This document shows positions 8,624-18,206 of a stretch of DNA of 64,000 nucleotides, piece after piece. The DNA comes from Stenotrophomonas rhizophila (GTDB lineage Bacteria; Pseudomonadota; Gammaproteobacteria; Xanthomonadales; Xanthomonadaceae), in NCBI RefSeq assembly GCF_020857975.1, contig NZ_JACWUO010000018.1:1-64000 (forward strand), given 5' to 3'. Within the stretch, counting starts at the first letter, position 1. Each line of letters opens with the position of its first letter. Below the pieces are notes generated by a model. It was not told the origin of the DNA. It made no database searches and was given only the letters and a program-made list of their open reading frames with translations. Both the position numbers and the translations under genes were made by a program.

Positions 8624-9897
8624 GCGGCCACGCGCCGGATGGTCGCGCCCAGCGAGGACAGCTTCTCTTCGATGTTCTCGTAACCGCGGTCCAGGTGGTA
8701 GATGCGGTCGATGGTGGTGTCACCTTCGGCCATCAGGCCGGCCAGGATCAGCGAGGCCGACGCGCGCAGGTCGGTGGCCATCACCGGTGCACCGCTCAGG
8801 TGTTCGGCACCGCGCACGATCGCGGTGTGGCCTTCCACCTGGATATCCGCACCCAGGCGCAGCAGCTCGTTGACGTGCATGAAACGGTTTTCGAAGATCG
8901 TTTCATTGATCACGCCCACCCCGTCGGCCACGCAGTTGAGCGCCATGAACTGGGCCTGCATGTCGGTCGGGAAGGCCGGGTACGGTGCGGTGGTGAGGTT
9001 GACCGCGCGCGGGCGCTTGCCTTCCATGTCCAGGGTGATGCTGTGCTCGGTGGTCTCGATCTTCGCGCCGGCTTCGACCAGCTTGGCCAGCACCGCGTCC
9101 ATGGTGCCGGGACGGGCACGGTTGACCGTGACCCTGCCGCCGGTCATCGCCGCGGCGACCAGGAAGGTGCCGGTTTCGATGCGGTCCGGCAGCACTTCAT
9201 GGCGGCCGCCGGACAGTTTTTCCACGCCCTCGATCACCAGCCGGGCGGTGCCCAGGCCTTCGATCTTGGCGCCGAGCGCGATCAGGCAGTGGGCCAGGTC
9301 GGTCACTTCCGGTTCCATCGCCGCGTTGTCCAGCACGGTGGTGCCTTCGGCAAGCACGGCCGCCATCAGCACGTTCTCGGTGCCGGTGACGCTGACCATG
9401 TCGAAGGTGAAGTGCGCCCCCTTCAGGCGGGTGGCCACATGCGCCTTGATGAAGCCGTTCTCCACGGTGATCTCCGCACCCAGGGCCTGCAGGCCCTTGA
9501 TGTGCTGGTCGACCGGCCGCGAGCCGATCGCGCAGCCGCCGGGCAGCGACACTTCGGCCGCGCCGAAGCGGGCCAGCAGCGGGCCCAGCACCAGGATCGA
9601 GGCGCGCATGGTACGCACCAGTTCATACGGGGCCACGTGCTGGTTGACCGGGCGCGGGTCGACCACGATCGCGCTGCCGCGCGACAGCGTGCCCTGGTCG
9701 ATGGTGACCTTGGCGCCCAGTTCGCTGAGCAGCTTCACCGTGGTGACCACGTCATGCAGGTGCGGCACGTTGGTGATCTCCACCGGCGCATCGGCCAGCA
9801 GGGTGGCGCACAGGATGGGGAGGACGGCGTTCTTGGCGCCGGAAATGTTCACTTCACCGTGCAGCGGCTTGCCGCCGGTCACTACGATCTTGGCCAT
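8620..9897 (-). CDS. murA: UDP-N-acetylglucosamine 1-carboxyvinyltransferase
   Basis: 425 residues. It performs the first committed step of peptidoglycan synthesis, transferring enolpyruvyl from phosphoenolpyruvate to UDP-GlcNAc. The catalytic Cys is at 122 within LPGGCAIGSRPVDQH; this Cys is the fosfomycin target, so the enzyme is of the Cys type. The N-terminal GEVNISGAKNA substrate loop is intact. The mRNA leader between ibaG and murA is pyrimidine-rich, with an 11-C run and no purine-rich ribosome-binding site. Confidence 0.97.
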   Translation of the reverse strand: MAKIVVTGGKPLHGEVNISGAKNAVLPILCATLLADAPVEITNVPHLHDVVTTVKLLSELGAKVTIDQGTLSRGSAIVVDPRPVNQHVAPYELVRTMRASILVLGPLLARFGAAEVSLPGGCAIGSRPVDQHIKGLQALGAEITVENGFIKAHVATRLKGAHFTFDMVSVTGTENVLMAAVLAEGTTVLDNAAMEPEVTDLAHCLIALGAKIEGLGTARLVIEGVEKLSGGRHEVLPDRIETGTFLVAAAMTGGRVTVNRARPGTMDAVLAKLVEAGAKIETTEHSITLDMEGKRPRAVNLTTAPYPAFPTDMQAQFMALNCVADGVGVINETIFENRFMHVNELLRLGADIQVEGHTAIVRGAEHLSGAPVMATDLRASASLILAGLMAEGDTTIDRIYHLDRGYENIEEKLSSLGATIRRVAA

Positions 9898-9925
9898 GGA
9901 GTCTGCGCAATAAGGGAAAAAAGGA

Positions 9926-9936
9926 GGGGGGGGGGG
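9926..9936. repeat. 11-G homopolymer in the ibaG-murA gap
   Basis: Eleven consecutive G on the plus strand (C in the murA message), preceded by GGA and six A. The last G starts a GTAG repeat. It lies about 30 bp upstream of the murA start codon. Length calls of such tracts are error-prone in assembly. Confidence 0.9.
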
Positions 9937-9962
9937 TAGAAGCCGACCGTTGGTCGGCTTAC
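9936..9962 (+). repeat. SMAG-type GTAG repeat
   Basis: GTAG head followed by an AAGCCGACC / GGTCGGCTT stem around a GTT loop. It is immediately followed by two direct copies of TTGGTCGGCTTACCGATC (9950-9967 and 9974-9991); the second overlaps the end of ibaG. Confidence 0.8.
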
Positions 9963-9983
9963 CGATCAGCTTTGTTGGTCGGC

Positions 9984-10217
9984 TTACCGATCGGCTTCGG
10001 CGGCGGTCACGGTCTTCAGCGCCAGCGCGTGGATCGCCCCGCCCATCAGATCGCCCAGGGTCGCATAGACCATCCGGTGGCGCGCCAGCGGCAGCTTGCC
10101 GGCAAAGGCGTCGCAGACCACGGTGGCCTCGAAATGCACGCCGTCCTCACCCTGCACGTCGGCGCGGGCGCCGGGCAGGCCGGATTCGATCAGATTGCGG
10201 ATGGTCTGCGCGTCCAA
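9984..10217 (-). CDS. ibaG: BolA family protein, IbaG-like
   Basis: 77 residues. It has a BolA fold with the conserved FEATVVCDAFAGKLPLARHRMVYATLG region (split here as FEATVVCDAF and HRMVYATLG) containing Cys 35 and the invariant His. IbaG/BolA proteins work with monothiol glutaredoxins in iron-sulfur cluster handling, and IbaG is typically encoded just upstream of murA, as here. The final residues EADR lie in a short direct duplication shared with the downstream intergenic repeat. Confidence 0.88.
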   Translation of the reverse strand: MDAQTIRNLIESGLPGARADVQGEDGVHFEATVVCDAFAGKLPLARHRMVYATLGDLMGGAIHALALKTVTAAEADR

Positions 10218-10270
10218 CGGGCTTTCCTAATAAAATGAGCGTCCATTCTACCCTTCCGCGTGGCGCCCGC

Positions 10271-11272
10271 ATGGCTGTATCGCCCCTGCCCCCCTCTCCG
10301 GCCGACGCCGGCGCCCTGGTCGCCAGCGGCCGCCGCGTGTTCCAGATCGAGGCCGACGCCCTGGCCGCCGTGGCCGACCGGCTGGGCGATGCGTTCAGCC
10401 AGGCCTGCCAGCGGATCCTGCGCGGCAAGGGCCGGGTGGTGGCCACCGGGATGGGCAAATCCGGGCACGTGGCGCGCAAGATCGCCGCCACCCTGGCCTC
10501 CACCGGCACCCCGGCCTTCTACGTGCACCCCGGCGAGGCCGGGCACGGCGACCTGGGCATGATCACCGGGGACGATGTGGTGCTGGCGCTGTCCTATTCG
10601 GGCGAGTCCGACGAGCTGCTGATGCTGCTGCCGGTACTCAAGCGCCAGGGCAACACCCTGATCGCCATGACCGGCCGGCCCCAGTCCAGCCTGGCCCTGG
10701 CCGCCGATGTGCACCTGGACGTCAGCGTGCCGGCCGAGGCCTGCCCGCTGGCGCTGGCCCCCACCTCCAGCACCACCGCCTCGCTGGCGATGGGCGATGC
10801 GCTGGCGGTGGCCCTGCTGGACGCGCGCGGCTTCACCGCCGACGACTTCGCCCGCTCGCACCCGGCCGGCAGCCTCGGCCGCCGGCTGCTGCTGCATATC
10901 ACCGACGTGATGCACAGCGGCGACGAGCTGCCGCGGGTGGACGCCGGGGCCAGCCTCAGCGAGGCGCTGGTGGAAATGAGCCGCAAGCGGCTGGGCATGA
11001 CCGCGGTGGTCGACGCCGACAACCGCCTGATCGGCCTGTTCACCGACGGCGACCTGCGCCGCGCGCTGGACACCGCGCTGGACGTGCGCAGCGCGAAGAT
11101 CGCCGAGGTGATGACCCGCAACCCGCGCACCATCGGCGCCGACCGGCTGGCCGCCGAGGCCGCGCAGCTGATGGAAACCCACAAGATCACCGGCCTGCTG
11201 GTGGTCGATGCCGACGGCCGGCTGGTCGGCGCACTCAACATTCATGACCTGTTGCGGGCCCGGGTGGTTTAA
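10271..11272 (+). CDS. kdsD: Arabinose-5-phosphate isomerase
   Basis: 333 residues. It interconverts ribulose 5-phosphate and arabinose 5-phosphate, the first step toward Kdo for lipopolysaccharide. An N-terminal SIS domain (about 30-190) contains GMGKSGHVARKIAAT and the HPGEAGHGDLGM motif. Two CBS domains follow (about 205-333). I use the ATG at 10271 (MAVSPLPP); the ATG at 10235 overlaps a TAAAAT that looks like a -10 element, and the shorter product matches the usual family length. It is followed by kdsC, which completes the Kdo-8-phosphate steps. Confidence 0.93.
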   Translation: MAVSPLPPSPADAGALVASGRRVFQIEADALAAVADRLGDAFSQACQRILRGKGRVVATGMGKSGHVARKIAATLASTGTPAFYVHPGEAGHGDLGMITGDDVVLALSYSGESDELLMLLPVLKRQGNTLIAMTGRPQSSLALAADVHLDVSVPAEACPLALAPTSSTTASLAMGDALAVALLDARGFTADDFARSHPAGSLGRRLLLHITDVMHSGDELPRVDAGASLSEALVEMSRKRLGMTAVVDADNRLIGLFTDGDLRRALDTALDVRSAKIAEVMTRNPRTIGADRLAAEAAQLMETHKITGLLVVDADGRLVGALNIHDLLRARVV

Positions 11273-11316
11273 ACCACAGTGGCCTTCCTCCATTCAGACA
11301 ACCTGCGCCCCTGCTG

Positions 11317-11865
11317 ATGCCCTATTCCCCGCTGCCCGGCTTCCCGTCCCACCTGCATGCCGCCGCCGGCCGTATCCGGCTGGCCTGCTTCGACGTGGAC
11401 GGCACGCTCACCGATGGTCGGCTCTACTACGACCGTGACGGCAACGAGAGCAAGGCGTATTACGTGCAGGACGGACTTGGCCTGAAACTGCTGCAGCAGC
11501 ACGGCATCCACCCGGTGCTGATCACCGCGCGCAACAGCCTGTCGGCGCAGAAGCGTGGCGCCGACCTGGGCATCGACACCCAGATCGCGGTCGGCGACAA
11601 GCTGGCCAGCGTGCGCGCGCTGTGCGACAGCCACGGCATCGGCCTGGACCAGGTCGCCTTCATGGGCGATGACCTGCCCGACCTGGCCCCGCTGTGCGCG
11701 GTCGGGCTGGCGGTGGCGCCGGCCAACGCGCATCCGTGGATCGCCGAGCGCGTGCACTGGCAGACCCGCAGCGATGGCGGCCGTGGCGCGGCCCGCGAGC
11801 TGTGCGACGTCCTGCTGGCCGTGCAGGGCCATGTGGACGCGGTATTGGCGAGGTTTGGCGCATGA
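11317..11865 (+). CDS. kdsC: 3-deoxy-D-manno-octulosonate 8-phosphate phosphatase
   Basis: 182 residues. A C0-type HAD phosphatase that releases Kdo from Kdo 8-phosphate. Motif I, FDVDGTLTDG, carries the nucleophilic Asp; LITARNS is motif II; GDKL supplies the Lys, and FMGDDLPDL is motif IV. It lacks a cap domain, as expected for this tetrameric family. The stop overlaps the lptC start (ATGA), linking Kdo synthesis to LPS export. Confidence 0.95.
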   Translation: MPYSPLPGFPSHLHAAAGRIRLACFDVDGTLTDGRLYYDRDGNESKAYYVQDGLGLKLLQQHGIHPVLITARNSLSAQKRGADLGIDTQIAVGDKLASVRALCDSHGIGLDQVAFMGDDLPDLAPLCAVGLAVAPANAHPWIAERVHWQTRSDGGRGAARELCDVLLAVQGHVDAVLARFGA

Positions 11866-12422
11866 ACTGGCGTACCGTCCTGGGAGGCCTGCTGCTGGTG
11901 GCCGCGCTGGTCAGCGGCTGGTCGCTGCTGCGCCACCGCGACAAACCGGCCGCCGAAGCGGCCGATGACGGCAGCAAGGACTACGTGCTGCACGACTTCC
12001 AGATCATCGCGCTGGACGAACAGGGCAAGGAATCCACCACCCTGCGCGCGCCGCTGCTGGAGCGGGCGCGCAACGATGAAACCATGACCATCACCACCCC
12101 GCTGTTCCTGCTGCCCGACCAGGACGGCAACCACTGGGAGCTGCGCAGCGAGAAGGGCTGGGTCAGCGCCAAGGGCGACCTGCTCAAGCTGACCGGCAAC
12201 GTCAGCGGCGACAGCCCGAAGGTGCCCAGCGTGCCGCCGACCACCTTCCGCACCGACCATTTGGACGTCTACCCGAAGGAAAACCGGGCCAGGACCGATG
12301 CTCTGGTCAGCATGACCCGGCCAGGCATGACCCAGTCCGGGGTCGGGTTCGAGCTGGATTCCAAGAGCAAGACCTATCATTTCCTGAGCCAGTCCAAGGG
12401 CCGTTACACGCCCAGCCGCTGA
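11862..12422 (+). CDS. lptC: LPS export system protein LptC
   Basis: 186 residues. A bitopic inner-membrane protein: one N-terminal helix (about 5-22) followed by a periplasmic beta-jellyroll (about 40-180). It receives LPS from LptB2FG and hands it to LptA. Sequence conservation in LptC is low; the call rests on topology, the YVLHDFQIIALDEQGK start of the domain, the NRARTDALVSM region, and the kdsC-lptC-lptA-lptB order. Start overlaps the kdsC stop. Confidence 0.93.
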   Translation: MNWRTVLGGLLLVAALVSGWSLLRHRDKPAAEAADDGSKDYVLHDFQIIALDEQGKESTTLRAPLLERARNDETMTITTPLFLLPDQDGNHWELRSEKGWVSAKGDLLKLTGNVSGDSPKVPSVPPTTFRTDHLDVYPKENRARTDALVSMTRPGMTQSGVGFELDSKSKTYHFLSQSKGRYTPSR

Positions 12423-12524
12423 GCCACCGCCCTGGCGACGTCTTCGGACCGGCGCCGGCCCCGCCCCACCTGGACCGGCACCCGCCGGGCCTCGACCCCA
12501 ACCTTCGCAGGACAGACCCCTTTC

Positions 12525-13078
12525 ATGAAGATCCTATTTGCAGCCGCCTGCGCGATCAGTCTTCTGGTTCCGGCCTTCGCCGCCGGCGCCAAGTCCACCG
12601 ACCGCAACCAGGACATGTCCATCGACGCCGGCGCCCAGTCCGGCACCCTGGTCGGCGACGGCAAGACCGTGCTGTCGCAGGGGGTGATCATCATCCAGGG
12701 CACGCTGGACCTGCGCTCCTCCGATGCGGAGATCTACATGAAGGACGGCGAGGCGGTACGCGCGGTGTTCACCGGCAAGCAGGCCAAGCTCAAGCAGCAG
12801 CTCGACGACGGCAGCTGGATGGACGCCAGCGCCGACCGCATCGACTACGACATCAAGGCCGAAGTGCTGACCATGACCGGCAATTACCACGTCAAGAGCG
12901 CGCGCGGCACCAATACCGGCCAGAAGATGACCTACAACACCCGCACCGGCGAGATGAACAGCGGCGGCGACGGCTCGCGCGTGCGCACGGTGATTCCGCC
13001 CAAGAACAAGACCGCCGCCCCGGCCGCGGCCACCCCGGCGGCCAAGACCACCGTCCCCACCGCCGGGAGCAAGAAGTA

Positions 13079-13079
<1 letters not shown>
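12525..13079 (+). CDS. lptA: Periplasmic LPS transport protein LptA
   Basis: 184 residues with a signal peptide (cleavage near AAGA, about residue 20). The OstA/LptA jellyroll spans about 25-150: SIDAGAQSGTLVGDGK and VLSQGVIIIQGTL are typical, and TNTGQKMTYNTRTG is the last conserved strand. The Ala/Pro/Lys-rich tail (about 155-184) is low complexity. LptA oligomers form the bridge carrying LPS across the periplasm. The stop overlaps the lptB start by 1 bp (TAATG). Confidence 0.94.
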
Positions 13080-13798
<719 letters not shown>

Positions 13799-13839
13799 CG
13801 CCGGGCCGCTGCGGCGCCTTCCCTTCGTTCGGCACAGGC

Positions 13840-15279
13840 ATGAAAGCACGGCTGCAGACATCGCTGGGACAACAACTGGTCATGACGCCGCAGCTGCGTC
13901 AGGCCATCAAGCTGTTGCAGATGTCCAGCGCCGAGCTGGAGCTGGAAATCGCCGAGGCGGTGGAAACCAACCCGTTGCTGGACTGGGCCGAGAACGCCGA
14001 ACCGGCCCTGGAGGCCGCACCCGGCGACGACGCCCCGCCGCCGGCCCCGGCCGACACCCACGCCGATGGCGAGCACCAGATCGCCGCCAGCGACGACTGG
14101 GCGCCCGGCGAGGGCGACTGGAGCAGCGGCAACAGCGGCGGCTCGTTCGACGATGACGACAACGGCAGCGCCGCCGAGCGCGTGGCCGAGACCGAAAGCC
14201 TGGCCGACCACCTGCTGTGGCAGCTGCACCTGTCGCACCTGTCCGCGCGCGACCGCAGCATCGGCGCGGCGCTGATCGATGCGTTCGAGGACGACGGCTA
14301 CCTGCGCGAGCCGTTGTCGACGATCGCCGAGACCCTGCTGCCGGCCATCCACGCCGACCACGCCGAAATCCTGACCGTGCTGCACCAGATCCAGCGGTTC
14401 GACCCGATCGGGATCGGCGCGCGCAGCCTGGGCGAATGCCTGCGGCTGCAGCTGGACGTGCTGGACCCGGCCACCGCCGGGCTGGCGCTGGCCCGGAAGA
14501 TCGCCGATGGCCCGCTGGAACGGCTGCCGCGCAGCGGCGTGGCCGGGCTGGCCCAGGAGCTGCGCGAGCCGCTGGCCGAGGTGGAAACCGCGGTCCAGCT
14601 GCTGCGCTCGCTGGACCCGCGCCCGGGCAGCCGGATCGGCGAGCTGGCCCACGACAGCTACGTGGTGCCCGACTGCGTGGTCTGGCGCCAGAACGGGGTA
14701 TGGCGCGCCGCGCTGGCCGGCCATGCCGGCCCCAAGGTGGTCATCCACCGCGGCTACGAACAGATGATCCGCCGCTGCGGCGACGCCGACGCCGGCTACC
14801 TGCGCGCCCACCTGCAGGAGGCGCGCTGGCTGCTCAAGGGCCTGGAGGCGCGCGGGGAGACCCTGCTGCGGGTGATGCGCAGCCTGCTGCAGCAGCAGGC
14901 CGCGTTCCTGGAGTTCGGCGAACAGGCGCTGCGCCCGCTGACCCTGCGCGAGGTGGCCGCCGAGCTGGGCCTGCACGAATCGACCATTTCCCGGGCGATC
15001 GCGCGCAAATACGTGCGCACCCCGCGCGGCACCCTGCCGTTGCGCGCCTTCTTCGCCTCCGGGATCGACACCGACAGCGGCGGCGAAGCCTCCAGCACCG
15101 CCATCCAGGCCATGATCCGGCGCCTGATCGACACGGAGAACCCGCGCAAGCCGCTTTCTGACGCCAAGCTGGCTGACCTGCTCAAGACCTCGGGAATACC
15201 GGTGGCGCGCCGCACCGTGGCGAAGTATCGTGAGGCCATGAACATTTCCGCCTCGCACGAAAGGGTACGAATCGTCTGA
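13840..15279 (+). CDS. rpoN: RNA polymerase sigma-54 factor
   Basis: 479 residues. N-terminal activator-interacting region I (about 1-50, Gln/Leu-rich: QQLVMTPQLRQAIKLLQM) and an acidic, low-complexity region II (about 60-115, runs of Asp/Glu/Gly). A core-binding part follows, then the helix-turn-helix (about 375-400) and the RpoN box ARRTVAKYR at 456-464 that reads the -24 element. All parts are present. It sits between lptB and hpf/ptsN, as in most proteobacteria. It needs an enhancer-binding activator, none of which is in the window. Confidence 0.97.
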   Translation: MKARLQTSLGQQLVMTPQLRQAIKLLQMSSAELELEIAEAVETNPLLDWAENAEPALEAAPGDDAPPPAPADTHADGEHQIAASDDWAPGEGDWSSGNSGGSFDDDDNGSAAERVAETESLADHLLWQLHLSHLSARDRSIGAALIDAFEDDGYLREPLSTIAETLLPAIHADHAEILTVLHQIQRFDPIGIGARSLGECLRLQLDVLDPATAGLALARKIADGPLERLPRSGVAGLAQELREPLAEVETAVQLLRSLDPRPGSRIGELAHDSYVVPDCVVWRQNGVWRAALAGHAGPKVVIHRGYEQMIRRCGDADAGYLRAHLQEARWLLKGLEARGETLLRVMRSLLQQQAAFLEFGEQALRPLTLREVAAELGLHESTISRAIARKYVRTPRGTLPLRAFFASGIDTDSGGEASSTAIQAMIRRLIDTENPRKPLSDAKLADLLKTSGIPVARRTVAKYREAMNISASHERVRIV

Positions 15280-15337
15280 CGCTCCACCGCGCCTGGCGGG
15301 AAGGTTCATTGGCACATCCGAACAAAGGAGATACCCG

Positions 15338-15655
15338 ATGCGCATCGAGACGTTTGGCAAAGACGTGGAAGTCACCCCGGCCCTGCAGGAATACGTGGAA
15401 ACCAAGCTGCAACGCTTGGCCAAGCACTTCGAACAGCACTGCGAAGTGCGCGTGACCCTGGGCCTGCGCAAGAACGAACACCACGTCGATGCCAGTGCCA
15501 ACGTCCCCGGGCAGACCCTGCACGCCGAGGCGGGGGGCCAGACCATGTATGCGGCGATCGATATCCTGGCCGACAAGCTGGACCGGCTGGTGATCAAGCA
15601 CAAGGAAAAAAAACAACAGCACGCACCGCTGCCAGTGGGCGACAATGACGACTGA
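15338..15655 (+). CDS. hpf: Ribosome hibernation promoting factor (HPF/RaiA family)
   Basis: 105 residues, the short form lacking the C-terminal dimerisation domain of long HPF. It binds the 30S decoding region and promotes 100S formation in stationary phase. MRIETFGKDVEVTPAL starts the conserved beta strand and YAAIDILADKLDRLVIKHK ends the domain. AAAGGAGAT ahead of the ATG is the strongest ribosome-binding site in this cluster. It lies between rpoN and ptsN as in other proteobacteria. Confidence 0.94.
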   Translation: MRIETFGKDVEVTPALQEYVETKLQRLAKHFEQHCEVRVTLGLRKNEHHVDASANVPGQTLHAEAGGQTMYAAIDILADKLDRLVIKHKEKKQQHAPLPVGDNDD

Positions 15656-15675
15656 CGTCCTCGCTCTGCCCTGAC

Positions 15676-16128
15676 ATGCCCTTGACTGATCTACTGGCGG
15701 CCGTGCGCACCCAGGTGCTGCCGGCCGCCGATCGCGACAGCGTGCTGCATGCCGCCGCCCGGCTGCTGGCCTGCCGTGAAGCCAATGCCGACCTGATCTA
15801 CCAGAACCTGTGCCAGCGCGAGACGCTGGGCAGCACCGCGATCGGCCATGGCATCGCCATTCCGCACGGCCGTGCGCCATTGCTGGAACGCCCGCGCGGG
15901 GCCCTGCTGCGGCTGGAAAGCCCGGTCGATTTCGGCGGCGAGGAGCCGGTGGACCTGGTGTTCGCCATCGCCGTGCCGGCCCACTACACCCATCAACACC
16001 TGATGCTGCTGTCCGAACTGGCCGAGCTGTTCTCCGAACCGGCCATCCGCCAGGCGCTGCGCGAAGCGCGCGACGGCGACGCACTGCGCCAGGTGATCGA
16101 ATTCCCCCCGCCGGCGAGTGCCGCATGA
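15676..16128 (+). CDS. ptsN: Nitrogen-regulatory PTS EIIA
   Basis: 150 residues of the EIIA(Ntr) family. Phosphoacceptor His64 in IAIPHGRA. It takes phosphate through HPr from EI rather than passing it to a sugar, and in other bacteria it regulates potassium transport and stress sigma activity. Here the HPr, EI and an EIIA(Man) are encoded 2.1-5 kb downstream in the same direction. The stop overlaps hprK (ATGA). Confidence 0.95.
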   Translation: MPLTDLLAAVRTQVLPAADRDSVLHAAARLLACREANADLIYQNLCQRETLGSTAIGHGIAIPHGRAPLLERPRGALLRLESPVDFGGEEPVDLVFAIAVPAHYTHQHLMLLSELAELFSEPAIRQALREARDGDALRQVIEFPPPASAA

Positions 16129-17075
16129 ATACCAGCATCACCGCGCGCGAACTGTTCGAACAGCAGCGCGACCGCCTGGGCCTGCGCTGGGTGGCCGGGC
16201 AGAAGGGCGAGCGACGCGAACTGGAAGCCGGCAATACCGTGTCCCGGCGCCCCTCGCTGGCCGGCTACCTCAACGCGATCTACCCCAACAAGGTGCAGAT
16301 CCTGGGCACCGAGGAGCTGGCCTGGCTGGATTCGCTGGACTCGCGCCAGCGTTGGGAGACCATCGAGCGGATCATGCTCTCCCACCCGCTGGCGCTGGTG
16401 ATCACCCGCAACCAGGCCTGCCCGGAAGACCTGCGCGCGGCCGCCGACGAATCGCAGACCCCGCTGTGGATCTCGCCCAAGCGCGGCCACGAACTGCTCA
16501 ACCACCTGTCCTACCACCTGGCGCGCACGCTGGCGCCGCGGGTGATCCTGCATGGCGTGTTCATGGAGATCTACTCGATCGGGGTGCTGATCACCGGCGA
16601 AGCCGGCTCGGGCAAGAGCGAACTGGCGCTGGAGCTGCTCAGCCGCGGCCACCGGCTGGTCGCCGACGATGCCCCCGAATTCACCCAGATCGCCCCGGAC
16701 GTGCTCGACGGCACCTGCCCGGAACTGCTGCAGGACCTGCTGGAAGTGCGTGGGCTGGGCGTGCTGAACGTGCGCGAGATGTTCGGTGACACGGCGGTAA
16801 AGAAGAACAAGTACCTTCGGCTGATCGTCCACCTGACCAAGCCGATGACCGAACCCACCCCGCATGGCTACGAGCGCCTGACCGGCGACTCGGGCACCCG
16901 CCACGTGCTGGACCTGGACGTGCCGCTGATCACCCTGCCGGTGATGCCCGGGCGCAACCTGGCGGTACTGACCGAGGCCGCCACCCGGCTGCACATCCTG
17001 CGCACCAAGGGAATCGACCCCGCCGCGATGTTCATCGCCCGCCACAGCAACATGCTCGAACGCCGAACGCCATGA
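16125..17075 (+). CDS. hprK: HPr kinase/phosphorylase
   Basis: 316 residues. It phosphorylates and dephosphorylates Ser46 of HPr according to metabolic state. N-terminal domain (about 1-130) and a kinase domain with Walker A GEAGSGKS at 158-165. The downstream LEVRGLGVLNVREMFG is the signature region, and LPVMPGRNLAVL is the C-terminal loop. Two potential substrates lie in this window: the free HPr at 18592 and the HPr domain of the trehalose fusion protein. Both keep the Ser. Confidence 0.95.
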   Translation: MNTSITARELFEQQRDRLGLRWVAGQKGERRELEAGNTVSRRPSLAGYLNAIYPNKVQILGTEELAWLDSLDSRQRWETIERIMLSHPLALVITRNQACPEDLRAAADESQTPLWISPKRGHELLNHLSYHLARTLAPRVILHGVFMEIYSIGVLITGEAGSGKSELALELLSRGHRLVADDAPEFTQIAPDVLDGTCPELLQDLLEVRGLGVLNVREMFGDTAVKKNKYLRLIVHLTKPMTEPTPHGYERLTGDSGTRHVLDLDVPLITLPVMPGRNLAVLTEAATRLHILRTKGIDPAAMFIARHSNMLERRTP

Positions 17076-17968
17076 ACACGCCCACGCCCGCCTCCGCCCC
17101 TGCCGCCGCCACCCTGATCATCGTCAGTGGCCTGTCCGGTTCCGGCAAGACGGTCGCGCTGAAGACCTTCGAAGACCTCGACTACTACTGCTCGGACAAC
17201 CTGCCGATCAACCTGCTGCCGGACTTCGTGCGCAGTCTGCTCGGCGACCACGACCAGGCCGGGCCGCGGCGGCTGGCGGTGGGCATCGATATCCGCGCCC
17301 AGAGCGACCTGTCCCAGCTCTCGCACTGGCGCCAGGATGCCCAGGCCGCCGGCCTGGATGCGCAGCTGCTGTTCTTCGATGCCACCGATGAAACCCTGCT
17401 CAAACGCTATGCCGACACCCGCCGCCGGCACCCGCTGAGCCAGCTGGGGCTGTCGCTGCCCGAGGCGATCGCGCGCGAACGCGAACTGACCGCGCCGCTG
17501 CGCCGCGCCGCCGATGCGGTGATCGACACCACCACGCTCAACGTGCACCAGCTGCGCCGCAAGGTGGTGACCGAATTCGCGCTCAACCACGCCAACAAGC
17601 TGTCGCTGCTGTTCGAATCGTTCGCCTACAAGCGCGGCGTGCCGGCCGAAGCCGACTTCGTGTTCGACGCCCGGGTGCTGCCCAACCCGCACTGGGACCC
17701 GCAGCTGCGGCCGATGTCCGGGCGCGAGCGCGAGGTGCGCGAGTATCTGGATGCGCAGCCGGACGTGCAGCGTTATACCGGCCAGCTGATCGATTTCCTC
17801 GATACCTGGCTGCCGCGGCTGGGCAATGACACCCGCAGCTATGTGACCGTGGCCTTCGGCTGCACCGGCGGCAAGCACCGTTCGGTCTACCTGGCCGAAC
17901 GCATGGCCCGCCACGCCCGCGAGCAGGGCTGGCCGGAAGTGGCCACCTTCCACCGCGAACTGGATTGA
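17072..17968 (+). CDS. rapZ: RNase adapter protein RapZ
   Basis: 298 residues. N-terminal P-loop GLSGSGKT at 20-27 and the C-terminal RNA-binding domain with FGCTGGKHRSVYLAE. In E. coli RapZ delivers the sRNA GlmZ to RNase E to control glucosamine-6-phosphate synthase. Whether a GlmZ-like RNA exists here is not visible. The start overlaps the hprK stop; it is the last gene of the rpoN-rapZ run before a 240-bp gap carrying a GTAG repeat. Confidence 0.95.
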   Translation: MNTPTPASAPAAATLIIVSGLSGSGKTVALKTFEDLDYYCSDNLPINLLPDFVRSLLGDHDQAGPRRLAVGIDIRAQSDLSQLSHWRQDAQAAGLDAQLLFFDATDETLLKRYADTRRRHPLSQLGLSLPEAIARERELTAPLRRAADAVIDTTTLNVHQLRRKVVTEFALNHANKLSLLFESFAYKRGVPAEADFVFDARVLPNPHWDPQLRPMSGREREVREYLDAQPDVQRYTGQLIDFLDTWLPRLGNDTRSYVTVAFGCTGGKHRSVYLAERMARHAREQGWPEVATFHRELD

Positions 17969-17996
17969 CCGGTACGGCCGGCAACCGCGCCCCCCG

Positions 17997-18021
17997 GTAG
18001 TGCCGGCCGCTGGCCGGCTCC
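17997..18021 (+). repeat. SMAG REP in the rapZ-EIIA gap
   Basis: GTAG head and a GCCGGCC/GGCCGGC stem, 29 bp after the rapZ stop. The rest of the 17969-18206 gap shows no gene; it may contain the promoter for the EIIA-HPr-EI genes, but no clear -35/-10 pair is seen. Confidence 0.9.
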
Positions 18022-18206
18022 TCAAGGATTCCGGGCTCAAGCGCAGCAGCGCCGATCCTTCCTGCTCTGCACCGATTCCGCTGTGCGCAGGTAGCGCAGG
18101 GAAACCGTGCGCCTGAAGATGCCTCGGCCATCCATCATGAATACGGGACACAGCGCCCCTCTTTTGCGGCTATCGCCAATTCACGTTGACCTGTTAACGT
18201 TTGGCA

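Noticed and set aside
15311..15326. Sigma-54 promoter (TGGCAC) ahead of hpf
   Set aside because: The -24-like TGGCAC is present but the GC of the -12 element is missing at the required distance.
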